Assembly: GCA_050015355.1 (NCBI GenBank)
Contig: JBEKBO010000011.1
Coordinates: 1-64,000 of the forward strand
Source of the DNA: CAWBRT01 sp050015355
GTDB lineage: Bacteria; Acidobacteriota; Terriglobia; Terriglobales; Acidobacteriaceae
Reading direction: 5' to 3'
Length of the DNA: 64,000 bases
Position numbers and translations under genes: made by a program. Below, piece after piece: positions 24,687 through 32,985 of this stretch. How positions within the stretch are numbered: the first letter of the stretch is position 1; each line of letters opens with the position of its first letter. The notes under the pieces were generated by a model. The model was not told the DNA's origin. It saw only the letters and a list, made by a program, of their open reading frames with translations, and did no database searches.

Positions 24687-26153
24687 ATGAACACTAATCA
24701 TGTATCCCACTTCGACCTTCAGGCGGCAGCCAAGCAAACCATGCTGGAGAACGGCTTTGAGCCGGAATTTCCTCCGCAAGTTGAGCAGCAGCTTTCGCAA
24801 TTGGCAACGCACCCGCCACAGGTGGCGCCGGGAGGAGCGATTCGCGATCTGCGCAATCAGCTCTGGTCTTCGATCGATAACGATACCTCGCGTGATCTCG
24901 ATCAGATTGAGGTAGCTGAGCGGCTGCCCACCGGTCAGTCGCGGGTGCTGATAGGAATCGCGGATGTCGATACGTTCGTCCCGAAGAACACGGCCATCGA
25001 TCAACATGCCGCGAAGGAAACGACCACGGTCTATACGGGTATACGGAATTTCTCGATGTTGCCCGAGCAGCTTTCGACCGGCACGACTTCCCTGCTGGAG
25101 GGGGCGGATAAGCTCAGCCTGGTAATCGAGTTTGTGGTTGACCGGGATGGTCGCGTTAACTCGAGCGAGGTATATCGCGCGGTCGTCCGCAATAAAGCGC
25201 AGCTCACTTATGATGCTGTAGGTGCTTGGCTCGAGAGTAAAGGCGCAGCTCCGGTTAAAGTAGCAGACTCAGCCGAATTGCAGTCTCAGCTACGCCTCCA
25301 GGATGAGGCCGCCCAGGCCCTGAGGAATGAGCGGTATCGGCACGGTGCGCTGAATATCGAGACCACCGAAGTCCGCCCGGTGGTGCTTAACCAGCAAGTC
25401 GTGGGCGTGGTGAAGCAGGAGAAGAACCGTGCCACGGAACTGATTGAAGATTTCATGATCGCGGCGAATGGGGTGGTCGCCCGCATGTTACTGCAAGTTT
25501 CCTCCATCCGGCGCGTGGTAAAAACTCCCGAGCGTTGGAATCGAATCGTGGAGCTTGCAGCACAACAAGGTGAGCAACTGCCCGCCGAGCCGGATTCCAA
25601 GGCCCTGAACGAGTTCTTGACGAAGCGCAAAGCCGCCGATCCGGACCACTTTGCCGATCTGTCGCTGGCCGTGATCAAGTTGATGGGGCCGGGTGAGTAT
25701 GTTCTGGAACGCCCCGGCGATCCTGAGCAAGGACATTTCGGCCTCGCCGTTCAGGACTACACTCACTCTACGGCTCCCAATCGGCGCTTCGCCGATCTTG
25801 TCACCCAGAGACTGATCAAAGCCGTGCTCGCGAACCAGCCTGCTCCATATTCAGACGATGAGTTGGCCGCAATTGCCGCCAACTGTACCTCGAAAGAAGA
25901 CGCGGCGCGGAAGGTTGAGCGAGAAATGTCGAAGCGGATCGCGGCGGTCGCAATGACCGGCAGAATCGGTGAAGCTTTCGATGCGATCGTTACGGGAGTG
26001 ACTCCACACGGAACCTTTGTTCGCGTGTTGCAGCCCCATGTAGAGGGATTGTTGGCGCGTGGCCAACAAGGAGTGGATGTTGGAGACAAGCTACGGGTAA
26101 AGCTACTGAGCACGGATGTCCAGCGCGGATATATTGATTTCGCGCGAATGTAG
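24687..26153 (+). CDS. RNB-domain ribonuclease (RNase II/R-like, short form)
   Basis: A 488-residue exoribonuclease-like protein. The RNB catalytic region begins WSSIDNDTSRDLDQIEVAER; three of the four metal-binding Asp of RNase II are present and the fourth position is Gln (DLDQ instead of DMDDA), a pattern I associate with a distinct short RNB subfamily. FSMLPEQLSTGTTSLLEG, YTHSTAPNRRFADLVTQRL and IEDFMIAANGVVAR are further RNB landmarks. The C-terminal ~70 residues (DAIVTGVTPHGTFVRVLQP) form an S1-like RNA-binding domain. No N-terminal cold-shock domains are present. Confidence 0.88.
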   Translation: MNTNHVSHFDLQAAAKQTMLENGFEPEFPPQVEQQLSQLATHPPQVAPGGAIRDLRNQLWSSIDNDTSRDLDQIEVAERLPTGQSRVLIGIADVDTFVPKNTAIDQHAAKETTTVYTGIRNFSMLPEQLSTGTTSLLEGADKLSLVIEFVVDRDGRVNSSEVYRAVVRNKAQLTYDAVGAWLESKGAAPVKVADSAELQSQLRLQDEAAQALRNERYRHGALNIETTEVRPVVLNQQVVGVVKQEKNRATELIEDFMIAANGVVARMLLQVSSIRRVVKTPERWNRIVELAAQQGEQLPAEPDSKALNEFLTKRKAADPDHFADLSLAVIKLMGPGEYVLERPGDPEQGHFGLAVQDYTHSTAPNRRFADLVTQRLIKAVLANQPAPYSDDELAAIAANCTSKEDAARKVEREMSKRIAAVAMTGRIGEAFDAIVTGVTPHGTFVRVLQPHVEGLLARGQQGVDVGDKLRVKLLSTDVQRGYIDFARM

Positions 26154-26209
26154 GAGCAGCGCCAGCGGGGAGGGCATGGTGAACAATTTACTTCGTTGGA
26201 GGAATTCTG

Positions 26210-27391
26210 ATGCCTGGAATGGATGTAAGAACTGAATCTGAATCGCCCGTAAGAACCGCCTTACGCACCCGCATTCGCGAGCTTTGCGCCAAGTATCCCG
26301 ATGAATACTGGCGCAAGGTGGATCGCGAGCGGGCCTACCCGGAGGAGTTCGTCGCCGCGCTGACGGATGCGGGATATCTGGCCGCTCTGATTCCGGAAGA
26401 ATATGACGGCGCCGGCCTGGGCATAGTAGAGGCTTCCATCATTCTGGAGGAGGTCAATCGTTCCGGCGGCAATTCCGGGGCGGCGCATGCGCAGATGTAT
26501 ACGATGGGCACGCTCCTGCGCCACGGCTCCGATGAGCAGAAGCGCCGCTATTTGCCAAAGATTGCAGGCGGCGAGTTGCGCCTGCAGGCATTCGGAGTTA
26601 CCGAGCCCGATGCCGGTTCCGATACCACTAAGATAAAGACCAGGGCCGTACGCAACGGAGACAAGTACGTCGTCAACGGACAGAAGGTATTTACCTCGCG
26701 CGTGCAGCACTCCGATCTTATGATTCTGCTCGCCCGAACCACGCCTCTCGACCAGGTGAAGAAGAGATCCGATGGACTTTCCGTATTCCTGGTGGATTTA
26801 CATCAGGCGATCGGCCATGGACTAACCGTGACCCCCATCCGCACGATGATGAATCACGAAACCAATCAGTTGTTCTTCCAGGACGTCGAGGTGCCCGCTG
26901 TAAACCTGATCGGAGAAGAGGGCAAAGGCTTCCGTTACATCCTGGACGGCATGAACGCCGAGCGCATTCTCATTGCCGCCGAGTGCGTCGGCGATGGCTA
27001 CTGGTTCGTTGACCGCGCGGTCCGCTATGCCAAGGAACGGGTCGTCTTCGATCGTCCCATCGGGCAGAACCAGGGGATTTCATTCCCCCTGGCACAGGCA
27101 TACATACACACGCGCGCGGCCGACTTGATGCGGATGGATGCGGCGCGGAAGTTCGACTCCGGCCGGCCATGCGGTCCGGAAGCGAACATGGCCAAACACC
27201 TGGCCGCGGAGGCTTCCTGGGAGGCCGCCAACGTTGCTCTGCAGACGCATGGCGGATACGGATTCACCGAGGAATACGACATCGAGCGCAAGTTCCGGGA
27301 GACGCGCCTATACCTGGTAGCTCCGCTTTCGACCAATCTCATTCTGTCCTACGTCGCCGAACACGTACTCGGCTTGCCGAGGTCCTACTAA
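26210..27391 (+). CDS. Acyl-CoA dehydrogenase-family protein
   Basis: A 393-residue flavoprotein of the ACAD fold. Landmarks are IPEEYDGAGLGIVEASIILE, FGVTEPDAGSDTTKIKTRAV (flavin-binding), KVFTSRVQHSDL, and C-terminal THGGYGFTEEYDIERKFRET. The usual catalytic Glu motif (YEGTS-like) is replaced by VAPLSTNLILSY, so the general base must be elsewhere or the reaction differs. The gene begins a run with CaiB (broken), MaoC, PrpD (broken), a hydro-lyase pair and a CitE-like lyase, and the next start follows its stop with no gap. Substrate is probably a short branched or dicarboxylic acyl-CoA, by context. Confidence 0.9.
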   Translation: MPGMDVRTESESPVRTALRTRIRELCAKYPDEYWRKVDRERAYPEEFVAALTDAGYLAALIPEEYDGAGLGIVEASIILEEVNRSGGNSGAAHAQMYTMGTLLRHGSDEQKRRYLPKIAGGELRLQAFGVTEPDAGSDTTKIKTRAVRNGDKYVVNGQKVFTSRVQHSDLMILLARTTPLDQVKKRSDGLSVFLVDLHQAIGHGLTVTPIRTMMNHETNQLFFQDVEVPAVNLIGEEGKGFRYILDGMNAERILIAAECVGDGYWFVDRAVRYAKERVVFDRPIGQNQGISFPLAQAYIHTRAADLMRMDAARKFDSGRPCGPEANMAKHLAAEASWEAANVALQTHGGYGFTEEYDIERKFRETRLYLVAPLSTNLILSYVAEHVLGLPRSY

Positions 27392-27622
27392 ATGTTGCCC
27401 TTGGAAGGAATCAAGGTAGTGTCCATCGAGCAGGCGGTCTCCGCGCCCTTCGCGTCGCGGCAACTGGCCGATTTCGGAGCTCGCGTCATTAAGATTGAAC
27501 GCCCCGGAAGCGGCGACTTTGCCCGTGGCTATGACGAAAAGGTAAGGGGGATGGCGAGCTGGTTCATCTGGCTGAACCGCTCCAAGCAAAGCTCTGATAA
27601 CCAAGCATCAGGAGAAGTGTAA
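27392..27622 (+). pseudogene. Truncated CaiB/BaiF (family III) CoA-transferase
   Basis: The first ~65 residues are an ordinary family III CoA-transferase N-terminus: LEGIKVVSIEQAVSAPFA, then DFGARVIKIERPGSGDFAR and FIWLNRSKQS. After NRSKQS the family continues for over 300 residues; here nine unrelated codons lead to a stop at 27620-27622, directly at the next gene's start. The catalytic Asp lies in the missing part, so the product cannot work. This is an in-place deletion of the gene body; the ribosome site of the following MaoC gene (aggagaagtg) was kept. Confidence 0.82.
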
Positions 27623-28128
27623 TGGCACTAAAAGAAGGCTGGAAAGGTAGATTCTTCGAGGACTTCGAGGTGGGCGACGTATACCAGCATCCGCTGGGGC
27701 GAACTGTCATCGCCGCCGATAACATCTGGTTCACCCTGCTGACGCAGAACACGGCTCCCATCCATTTCGATTACCACTACGCGTCTCAGACGGAATTCGG
27801 CAAGCCGCTGGTGGACTCCACTTTCACGCTCGCCCTGGTCACCGGACAGAGTGTTACGGACGTTTCGCAAAACGTCTTTGCCAACCTTGGTTGGGATGAA
27901 GTCCGCTTGCCCAACCCGGTGTTCGAGGGCGACACCATCTATTCCCAGACGGAGGTCCTCGAGAAGCGCGAATCCAAGTCGCGCCCCAACGTCGGCATCG
28001 TGAAGGTAAAGACCACCGGCTACAACCATGAGGGCACTGTGGTGATCGAATTTATCCGCACACTGTTGGTGTACAAGCGCGGCCAGGCCCCCAAAATTGC
28101 CCGTCTGGCGCCACGAGGCGCGAAATGA
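27622..28128 (+). CDS. MaoC-like enoyl/mesaconyl-CoA hydratase
   Basis: A 168-residue hot-dog-fold hydratase. Motifs include YQHPLGRTVIAADNIWFTLL, then NTAPIHFDYHYASQTEFGKP with the catalytic Asp/His pair (N-x-x-P-x-H-x-D), and a C-terminal LPNPVFEGDTIYSQTEVLEK. The closest recognisable group is the MaoC-type hydratases that act on mesaconyl-CoA or related methyl-branched dicarboxylic acyl-CoAs; this assignment is by overall look and context. The stop overlaps the ATG of the PrpD remnant. Confidence 0.85.
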   Translation: MALKEGWKGRFFEDFEVGDVYQHPLGRTVIAADNIWFTLLTQNTAPIHFDYHYASQTEFGKPLVDSTFTLALVTGQSVTDVSQNVFANLGWDEVRLPNPVFEGDTIYSQTEVLEKRESKSRPNVGIVKVKTTGYNHEGTVVIEFIRTLLVYKRGQAPKIARLAPRGAK

Positions 28129-28374
28129 AGCCGGGTGGGGCGCGAAGCGCCAGCACGGCGACGCTGGCCTCCTTCGTCCACGATTTATCGTATTCCGATC
28201 TTCCGGCAAACGTTGTGTTGCGCACGGAAGAATTATTTCTCGGAGCTGGAGGACAAAGCGCGCCGGCTGGCGGCTTATCATCAGGGCGCTTCCGGCGAGG
28301 AGATCGAGCGCATCATCCGACGCGTCTGGATGCTCCCACAACAGGCAAACTTGTCGGATATGCTTAGTAGTTGA
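28125..28374 (+). pseudogene. MmgE/PrpD-family gene with internal deletion
   Basis: From ATG 28125 the frame encodes ATLASFVHDLSYSDLPANVV and LRTEELFLG, the expected MmgE/PrpD N-terminus. Around 28225-28245 the homology jumps to another frame, where FSELEDKARRLAAYHQGASG and EEIERIIRRVWMLPQQANL match the family's C-terminus and end at TGA 28372-28374. So about 1.2 kb of a normal ~450-codon gene is gone and the ends no longer share a frame. The working enzyme would have been a 2-methylcitrate-dehydratase-like hydro-lyase or epimerase. Confidence 0.78.
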
Positions 28375-28459
28375 GCGCGTGGTGGAGCGGCCCGACTCTG
28401 GAGCGAGTGCTCCTAACGGCCGATCCCGACGATTTGCGCGCGTCAGCGAGGAGAGCTGA

Positions 28460-29365
28460 GTGGCGATTAGCGAGCAACTGCTGGAAGACACAATCTTTAG
28501 GCTCGTGAAGAAAGCGTCGATCGAGCTTCCTGTCGACGTACAGAATGCTCTCAAGTCGGGCTATGCCCGCGAGGAGAGCCCTGTCGCCAAGGGACAACTT
28601 GGAGCGATTCTCGACAACTGCCGGATTGCCGTCGAAAAGCAAGTCGGATTGTGCCAAGACACCGGCATGCCGATGTTCTATGCCGATCTTGGCCTGAACT
28701 GCCGGCTTGAGGGAGACCTGATGCAGGCGGCCGAAAGAGCCCTGATCAGAGCTACTGCGGAAGTCCCACTCCGGCCGAATGTAATCAATCCTTTGACCAA
28801 GCAGAACTCAGGCACGAATACGGGCTGGGGTATCCCATATATTCACTGGGAAATGATCAGCGGGTCGGATTACCTGGATCTTACGGCGGTTCCCAAAGGC
28901 TTTGGATCGGAAACGCGGGCCTCTCAGTGCTGGATTCTGAGCAGCGAAGACGTTGGCCGGGCTGCCGTTAAAGCCGTACTGGACATCGCCGAGGATTCCA
29001 TGGGAGAGCCCTGTCCCCCAGTGATCATCGGAATTTGCATTGGTGGATTCGCCGACTCTTCCATGGTTCTGGCCAAGAAGGCCTTGTTTCGCACTCCGAT
29101 TGGTAAGCACAATCCCGATCCTACAGTCGCCGCCCTGGAGACCGAGATCTTCGAGGCGGTGAATGCGATGGGATTAGGCCCGATGGGTTTGGGGGGCAAG
29201 ACTTACGCGTTAGGAGTCCATGCAGAAATGAGCGGCTCCCACACCGCGGTTGCGCCGGTCTCAGTGGTGTTCCAGTGCTGGGCTTGCCGGTACTCCAAGG
29301 CGCGCATTCATAGCGACGGGCGGGTTGAGTATATAACCCATCCGGAAGAGGACCGCGTGCGATGA
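28460..29365 (+). CDS. Class I fumarase/tartrate dehydratase-type hydro-lyase, alpha subunit
   Basis: A 301-residue [4Fe-4S] hydro-lyase alpha subunit (FumA N-terminal/TtdA-like). Conserved segments include LGAILDNCRIA, KQVGLCQDTGMP with a cluster Cys, NPLTKQNSGTNTG, VPKGFGSETRASQCWI and IIGICIGGFADSSMVLAKKA. The near-C-terminal region GVHAEMSGSHTAVAPVSVVF, then CWACRYSKARI, differs slightly from fumarase, in line with a mesaconase- or tartrate-type substrate. It starts with GTG at 28460 behind a good ribosome site (gaggagagctga). Its stop overlaps the beta-subunit ATG. Confidence 0.9.
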   Translation: MAISEQLLEDTIFRLVKKASIELPVDVQNALKSGYAREESPVAKGQLGAILDNCRIAVEKQVGLCQDTGMPMFYADLGLNCRLEGDLMQAAERALIRATAEVPLRPNVINPLTKQNSGTNTGWGIPYIHWEMISGSDYLDLTAVPKGFGSETRASQCWILSSEDVGRAAVKAVLDIAEDSMGEPCPPVIIGICIGGFADSSMVLAKKALFRTPIGKHNPDPTVAALETEIFEAVNAMGLGPMGLGGKTYALGVHAEMSGSHTAVAPVSVVFQCWACRYSKARIHSDGRVEYITHPEEDRVR

Positions 29366-30033
29366 CGAATGAACATCACTTGCAACTGCCCGTCAGCGAG
29401 GAGCAGATACGCCAACTCAACTTGGGCGATATCGTTTATCTTTCCGGCGTGGTTCACACGATGCGAGACATGGGGTATCGGCGAGCAGTTGAAATGCTGC
29501 ACCGTGGCGAAAAACTGCCTTTCGACCTGAACAACGGCGCCATTTGGCATTGCGGGCCAATCACCCGCATGGACACGGAAGGCAAATGGCAAGTGCTCTC
29601 CGCCGGCCCCACCACGAGTTCACGCTTCAATGAACTCGGCCCTGAACTGATGAGGGCTTTCCGGATTCGTTGCACGATTGGCAAGGGGTCGATGAGCACA
29701 AAAGCCCGCGAAACGATTCGGGACGTGGGGGGCTTTTTTCTGAATGCCACTGGAGGCTGCGGCGCGCTATACGCCGGCCAGGTGGAAGAAGTCGTGAACG
29801 TCTTCTGGATGGATTTGGGCGTGCCGGAAGCGATCTGGGTAGTACGTGTCAACAGTCTTGGGCCGTTGATTGTCGGCATCGACAGCACCGGGAGTAGTCT
29901 CGTCGATGGAATCACGCAGGCAATGCAGGCCAAACTCGCTTCCATTTACGAGCAGAGCGGAATCTCCGCTAATCGCGATCTCGCTTATCTCCCCAAACGA
30001 GTGGCCGCAAAAGGCTCGCGGAAGAACGACTAG
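29362..30033 (+). CDS. Class I fumarase/tartrate dehydratase-type hydro-lyase, beta subunit
   Basis: A 223-residue beta subunit (FumA C-terminal/TtdB-like). Motifs are LNLGDIVYLSGVVHTMRD with the RRAVEML helix, HCGPITRMD, SAGPTTSSRFNELGPELMR, CTIGKGSMS and GGCGALYAGQVEEV. With the alpha subunit it would add or remove water across a C4 or C5 dicarboxylate. ATGA overlap with the alpha gene shows coupled translation. Confidence 0.91.
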   Translation: MTNEHHLQLPVSEEQIRQLNLGDIVYLSGVVHTMRDMGYRRAVEMLHRGEKLPFDLNNGAIWHCGPITRMDTEGKWQVLSAGPTTSSRFNELGPELMRAFRIRCTIGKGSMSTKARETIRDVGGFFLNATGGCGALYAGQVEEVVNVFWMDLGVPEAIWVVRVNSLGPLIVGIDSTGSSLVDGITQAMQAKLASIYEQSGISANRDLAYLPKRVAAKGSRKND

Positions 30034-30045
30034 TAGGAGAACTAC

Positions 30046-30915
30046 ATGGCTAATCCGATGAGAACCCTGTTGTGGGTGCCCGGCAATATTCCGGAGAAGA
30101 TTGCCGAAGCCTTGGAGTGCAAGGCCGATTGTGTCGTCCTGGACTTGGAAGACACGGTTCCGGTTGCGAAGAAATCCGAAGCTCGGGAGATGGTAGTTCG
30201 AACCATCTGCGACGCAAGGCCGAAGGACAAATTAATCGGAGTTCGTGTCAACTCCTGGCAATCGCCGTTTGGAGTCGACGATCTGCGCGCCGTAGTCAGA
30301 GTCCGGCCAGACATTGTCCGTCTCCCCAAGTGCGGCACTCTCGAAGAAATGCAACAAGTGGACAGACTGATTGGGACAATAGAAAAGGAAGCCGGTATTC
30401 CCGAAGGCGCTACCAGGGTCATCGTGTCACTTGAGTCCGCTTTGGGAATCATCAACGCCTTTCCGATCGCTAAGGCCACGGGACGGCTCATCGCGCTGGC
30501 AATCGGAGTCGAGGACTATACGACAGACATGAAGACCGTTCGTAGCACCAGAGGGCTCGAACTCGAGTTGCTGTATGCGCGCTCTCATCTCGTAACTGCG
30601 GCCAGAGCGGCTGGGATCAAGGCTATCGATGGTGCGTTTCTCGACATTTCCGATGAGGAAGGGTTGATTGCGGAGACCCAGCTAATCAAACAGTTGGGCT
30701 TCGACGGTAAGAGCATAACTCATCCCAACCAGGTGGCGATTGTACACAAAGTTTTTGCGCCGTCGGATGAGGAAGTGGCGTTCGCTAAGAAGGTGGTGAA
30801 AGCGTTTATACAGGCCGAGAAAGACGGCTCATTTTATGTTTTTGTAGACAACAAGCTGGTGGACCCGCCAGTATATGCCAAGGCGCAGCGCATTCTGGAA
30901 TTAAGCCAAACGTAG
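30046..30915 (+). CDS. CitE/HpcH-family CoA-ester lyase
   Basis: A 289-residue TIM-barrel lyase of the CitE-like group. RTLLWVPGNIPEKI, CVVLDLEDTVPVAKKSEAR (Mg-binding acidic residues), IGVRVNSW, IVSLESALGI and ALAIGVEDYTTDM match the family. Relatives cleave malyl-, citramalyl- or beta-methylmalyl-CoA to an acyl-CoA plus a 2-oxo acid. In this operon a citramalyl-CoA or methylmalyl-CoA substrate is the best inference. The ribosome site is taggagaactac. Confidence 0.88.
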   Translation: MANPMRTLLWVPGNIPEKIAEALECKADCVVLDLEDTVPVAKKSEAREMVVRTICDARPKDKLIGVRVNSWQSPFGVDDLRAVVRVRPDIVRLPKCGTLEEMQQVDRLIGTIEKEAGIPEGATRVIVSLESALGIINAFPIAKATGRLIALAIGVEDYTTDMKTVRSTRGLELELLYARSHLVTAARAAGIKAIDGAFLDISDEEGLIAETQLIKQLGFDGKSITHPNQVAIVHKVFAPSDEEVAFAKKVVKAFIQAEKDGSFYVFVDNKLVDPPVYAKAQRILELSQT

Positions 30916-30928
30916 ACAGCAATAGATC

Positions 30929-31309
30929 ATGGCCAGCGTACGAATGGACAAATGGCTCTGGGCCGCCAGATTCTTCAAGACGCGAGCATTGGCCGCGCGA
31001 GCCTGTGAACTCGGCAGGATTCAATCCAACGGGCAGCAGGCCAAGGCTGCGCGCGAGGTCCGGGTGGGCGACCTGTTGAGGATAACGAACGAAGGCGGCG
31101 ACTTTCAGGTTGAGGTCCTGCTTCTCAGTGATATGCGCGGCCCGGCCTCGGTTGCGCAAACGCTGTACCGCGAGACAGAGGCGAGCCGAGCATTGCGCCA
31201 GAAGTTAGCAGACGAGCGAAAGACGATGCAGCAATTCGTAGCGGCGCCGGAGGGCAGACCATCGAAACGCGACCGCCGCAAAATCATCCAGTTCCGGGGC
31301 AGAGCGTGA
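30929..31309 (+). CDS. hslR: S4-domain RNA-binding protein, Hsp15/HslR-like
   Basis: A 126-residue product with an S4 domain at the N-terminus: VRMDKWLWAARFFKTRALAA, then CELGRIQSNGQQAK and REVRVGDLLRI. The basic C-terminal tail (GRPSKRDRRKIIQFRGRA) is typical of Hsp15, which binds free 50S subunits carrying nascent peptide. It lies 13 bases after the CitE-like gene and could be read through from that operon, but its role is housekeeping. Confidence 0.9.
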   Translation: MASVRMDKWLWAARFFKTRALAARACELGRIQSNGQQAKAAREVRVGDLLRITNEGGDFQVEVLLLSDMRGPASVAQTLYRETEASRALRQKLADERKTMQQFVAAPEGRPSKRDRRKIIQFRGRA

Positions 31310-31330
31310 CCCGCGCTTGCCCTTCGCCCG

Positions 31331-32692
31331 ATGGCCCGCCTTTGTTTTATACTGCCCACACTACAGTTGTTGCCGGAACCCATCTCCAAAGGCCGGCAAA
31401 CTGGCGGTCCTAAATTGCCTCCAACGGAACCAGAGAACAACAGAACGCTCCTTACTGCCGCGATTGTGATTGTCGTAGGCGTTATTGCCACAACGCTGGC
31501 GCAACCACAGGTGCTCGCGCGCATTCCCTTGCAAAACCTTCTCAAGAATGAATTGCATGTGGATCGATCGGCCAACGCCGCGTTCTTTTTCTGGGCGGGC
31601 CTGGCGTGGTATTTCAAACCCTTCGCAGGCATCTTCACCGACGCTTTCCCGATCCTTGGCAGCCGCCGCAAGAGCTACATTCTGATCAGCACAACGCTGG
31701 CCGTCCTCTCCTGGATTGGACTCTGCGTCACCCCGCACGAGTACAGCAAGCTGCTCTGGATGTGCATCTTTATCAATGCCTTCATGGTCGTAGCGAGCAC
31801 CGTCATCGGCGGCTACATGGTCGAGATCGCACAGGCGAAATCGGCCTCGGGCCGGCTCACGGCGGTCCGCCAGTTCGTGCAGCAGGGTTGTAGCATCATC
31901 AACGGTCCAAGCGCGGGTTATCTCGCCAGCATCGCCTTTACCTGGACGGCATTGGCCTGTGGCGGCGTAATGTTCCTGCTTGTGCCGGTTACGATCTTGT
32001 TCCTGCACGAACAGCGCAAGCGAATCGATTCGCGCCAACTTCTCGAAAATGCCGGCAAGCAACTGGTCAACATCGGCACCGCTAAGACGATGTGGGCGGC
32101 GGTAGGACTCATGGCGCTGTTCTACATCGCACCGGGCTTTTCGACGGCGATTTTCTATAAGCAGCAGAACGAACTCCACATGAGCACGCAGGTACAGGGT
32201 TTTCTGCAGCTCATTGCCGGCGTTTGCGGGGTCGCGGCGGCGGTTGCATATGGAACCGCCTGCCGGCGCTTCAACCTGCGTACTCTGCTTCTGTGGTGCA
32301 TGGCCCTGGGCGCGGTGGCCAACTTCAGCTATCTGTTTTATTCGTCGCTGGGCCGGGCCCAGGCGATCGAAGGAATAAACGGCTTCGGCTACACGCTCGC
32401 CGAACTGGCGCTTATGGATCTTGCGGTTCGCGCCACCCCCGCTGGCAGCGAAGGCCTCGGCTTCTCGCTGATGATGAGTGTCCGCAATCTAGCCCTGTTC
32501 GGCACTGACTGGTTCGGGGCGAGACTGCTGGAGCAATACCATATTTCCTTCGACTCTCTGGTGATTGCCAACGCGGTGACCACTCTCATTACTGTCCCGC
32601 TCGTGTTCTTGCTTCCCAGGGTGCTGGTAAACAAAAAGGACGCGGAGCTGTATGAAGAAGCTCCTGTTCCGAAAATGACGATGCAGGAATAA
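31331..32692 (+). CDS. MFS transporter of the BT1/folate-biopterin-like type
   Basis: A 453-residue polytopic membrane protein. NAAFFFWAGLAWYFKPFAG, then FTDAFPILGSRRKSYILIS, is the signature of the BT1 (folate-biopterin transporter) branch of the MFS; about twelve helices follow. Substrate in bacteria is unknown. The N-terminal ~35 residues before LLTAAIVIVVGVIATT are not family-like, so the start may be slightly downstream at a non-ATG codon. It resembles the transporter at 7048-8370 in type. Confidence 0.83.
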   Translation: MARLCFILPTLQLLPEPISKGRQTGGPKLPPTEPENNRTLLTAAIVIVVGVIATTLAQPQVLARIPLQNLLKNELHVDRSANAAFFFWAGLAWYFKPFAGIFTDAFPILGSRRKSYILISTTLAVLSWIGLCVTPHEYSKLLWMCIFINAFMVVASTVIGGYMVEIAQAKSASGRLTAVRQFVQQGCSIINGPSAGYLASIAFTWTALACGGVMFLLVPVTILFLHEQRKRIDSRQLLENAGKQLVNIGTAKTMWAAVGLMALFYIAPGFSTAIFYKQQNELHMSTQVQGFLQLIAGVCGVAAAVAYGTACRRFNLRTLLLWCMALGAVANFSYLFYSSLGRAQAIEGINGFGYTLAELALMDLAVRATPAGSEGLGFSLMMSVRNLALFGTDWFGARLLEQYHISFDSLVIANAVTTLITVPLVFLLPRVLVNKKDAELYEEAPVPKMTMQE

Positions 32693-32985
32693 AGCGTGCG
32701 TGGGCCATCGGTCGGTTATGAGACAGAATACGCTCCGCTGCCTGATAGTTACGGCGCCGATCGCAATCAAGGTTAAGCCCACATTTTCTTATGAAGGTTG
32801 GCGCCAGTAGCCGTATTATCAGGTCAACGCAAGTATCCTTGGGGTTTTAAGGAGCAAGACAACTCCGCGGAAACCTCAATTCAATTGGGGCCGCGGGTAG
32901 TGTAAGAGTCGTCGTGCCTTGCGGCTGTATTTCGCGAGCGTCGCGGGACGGCAGTGTTTGTCCGCGTGCTGGAAGCTGTCTGCCG

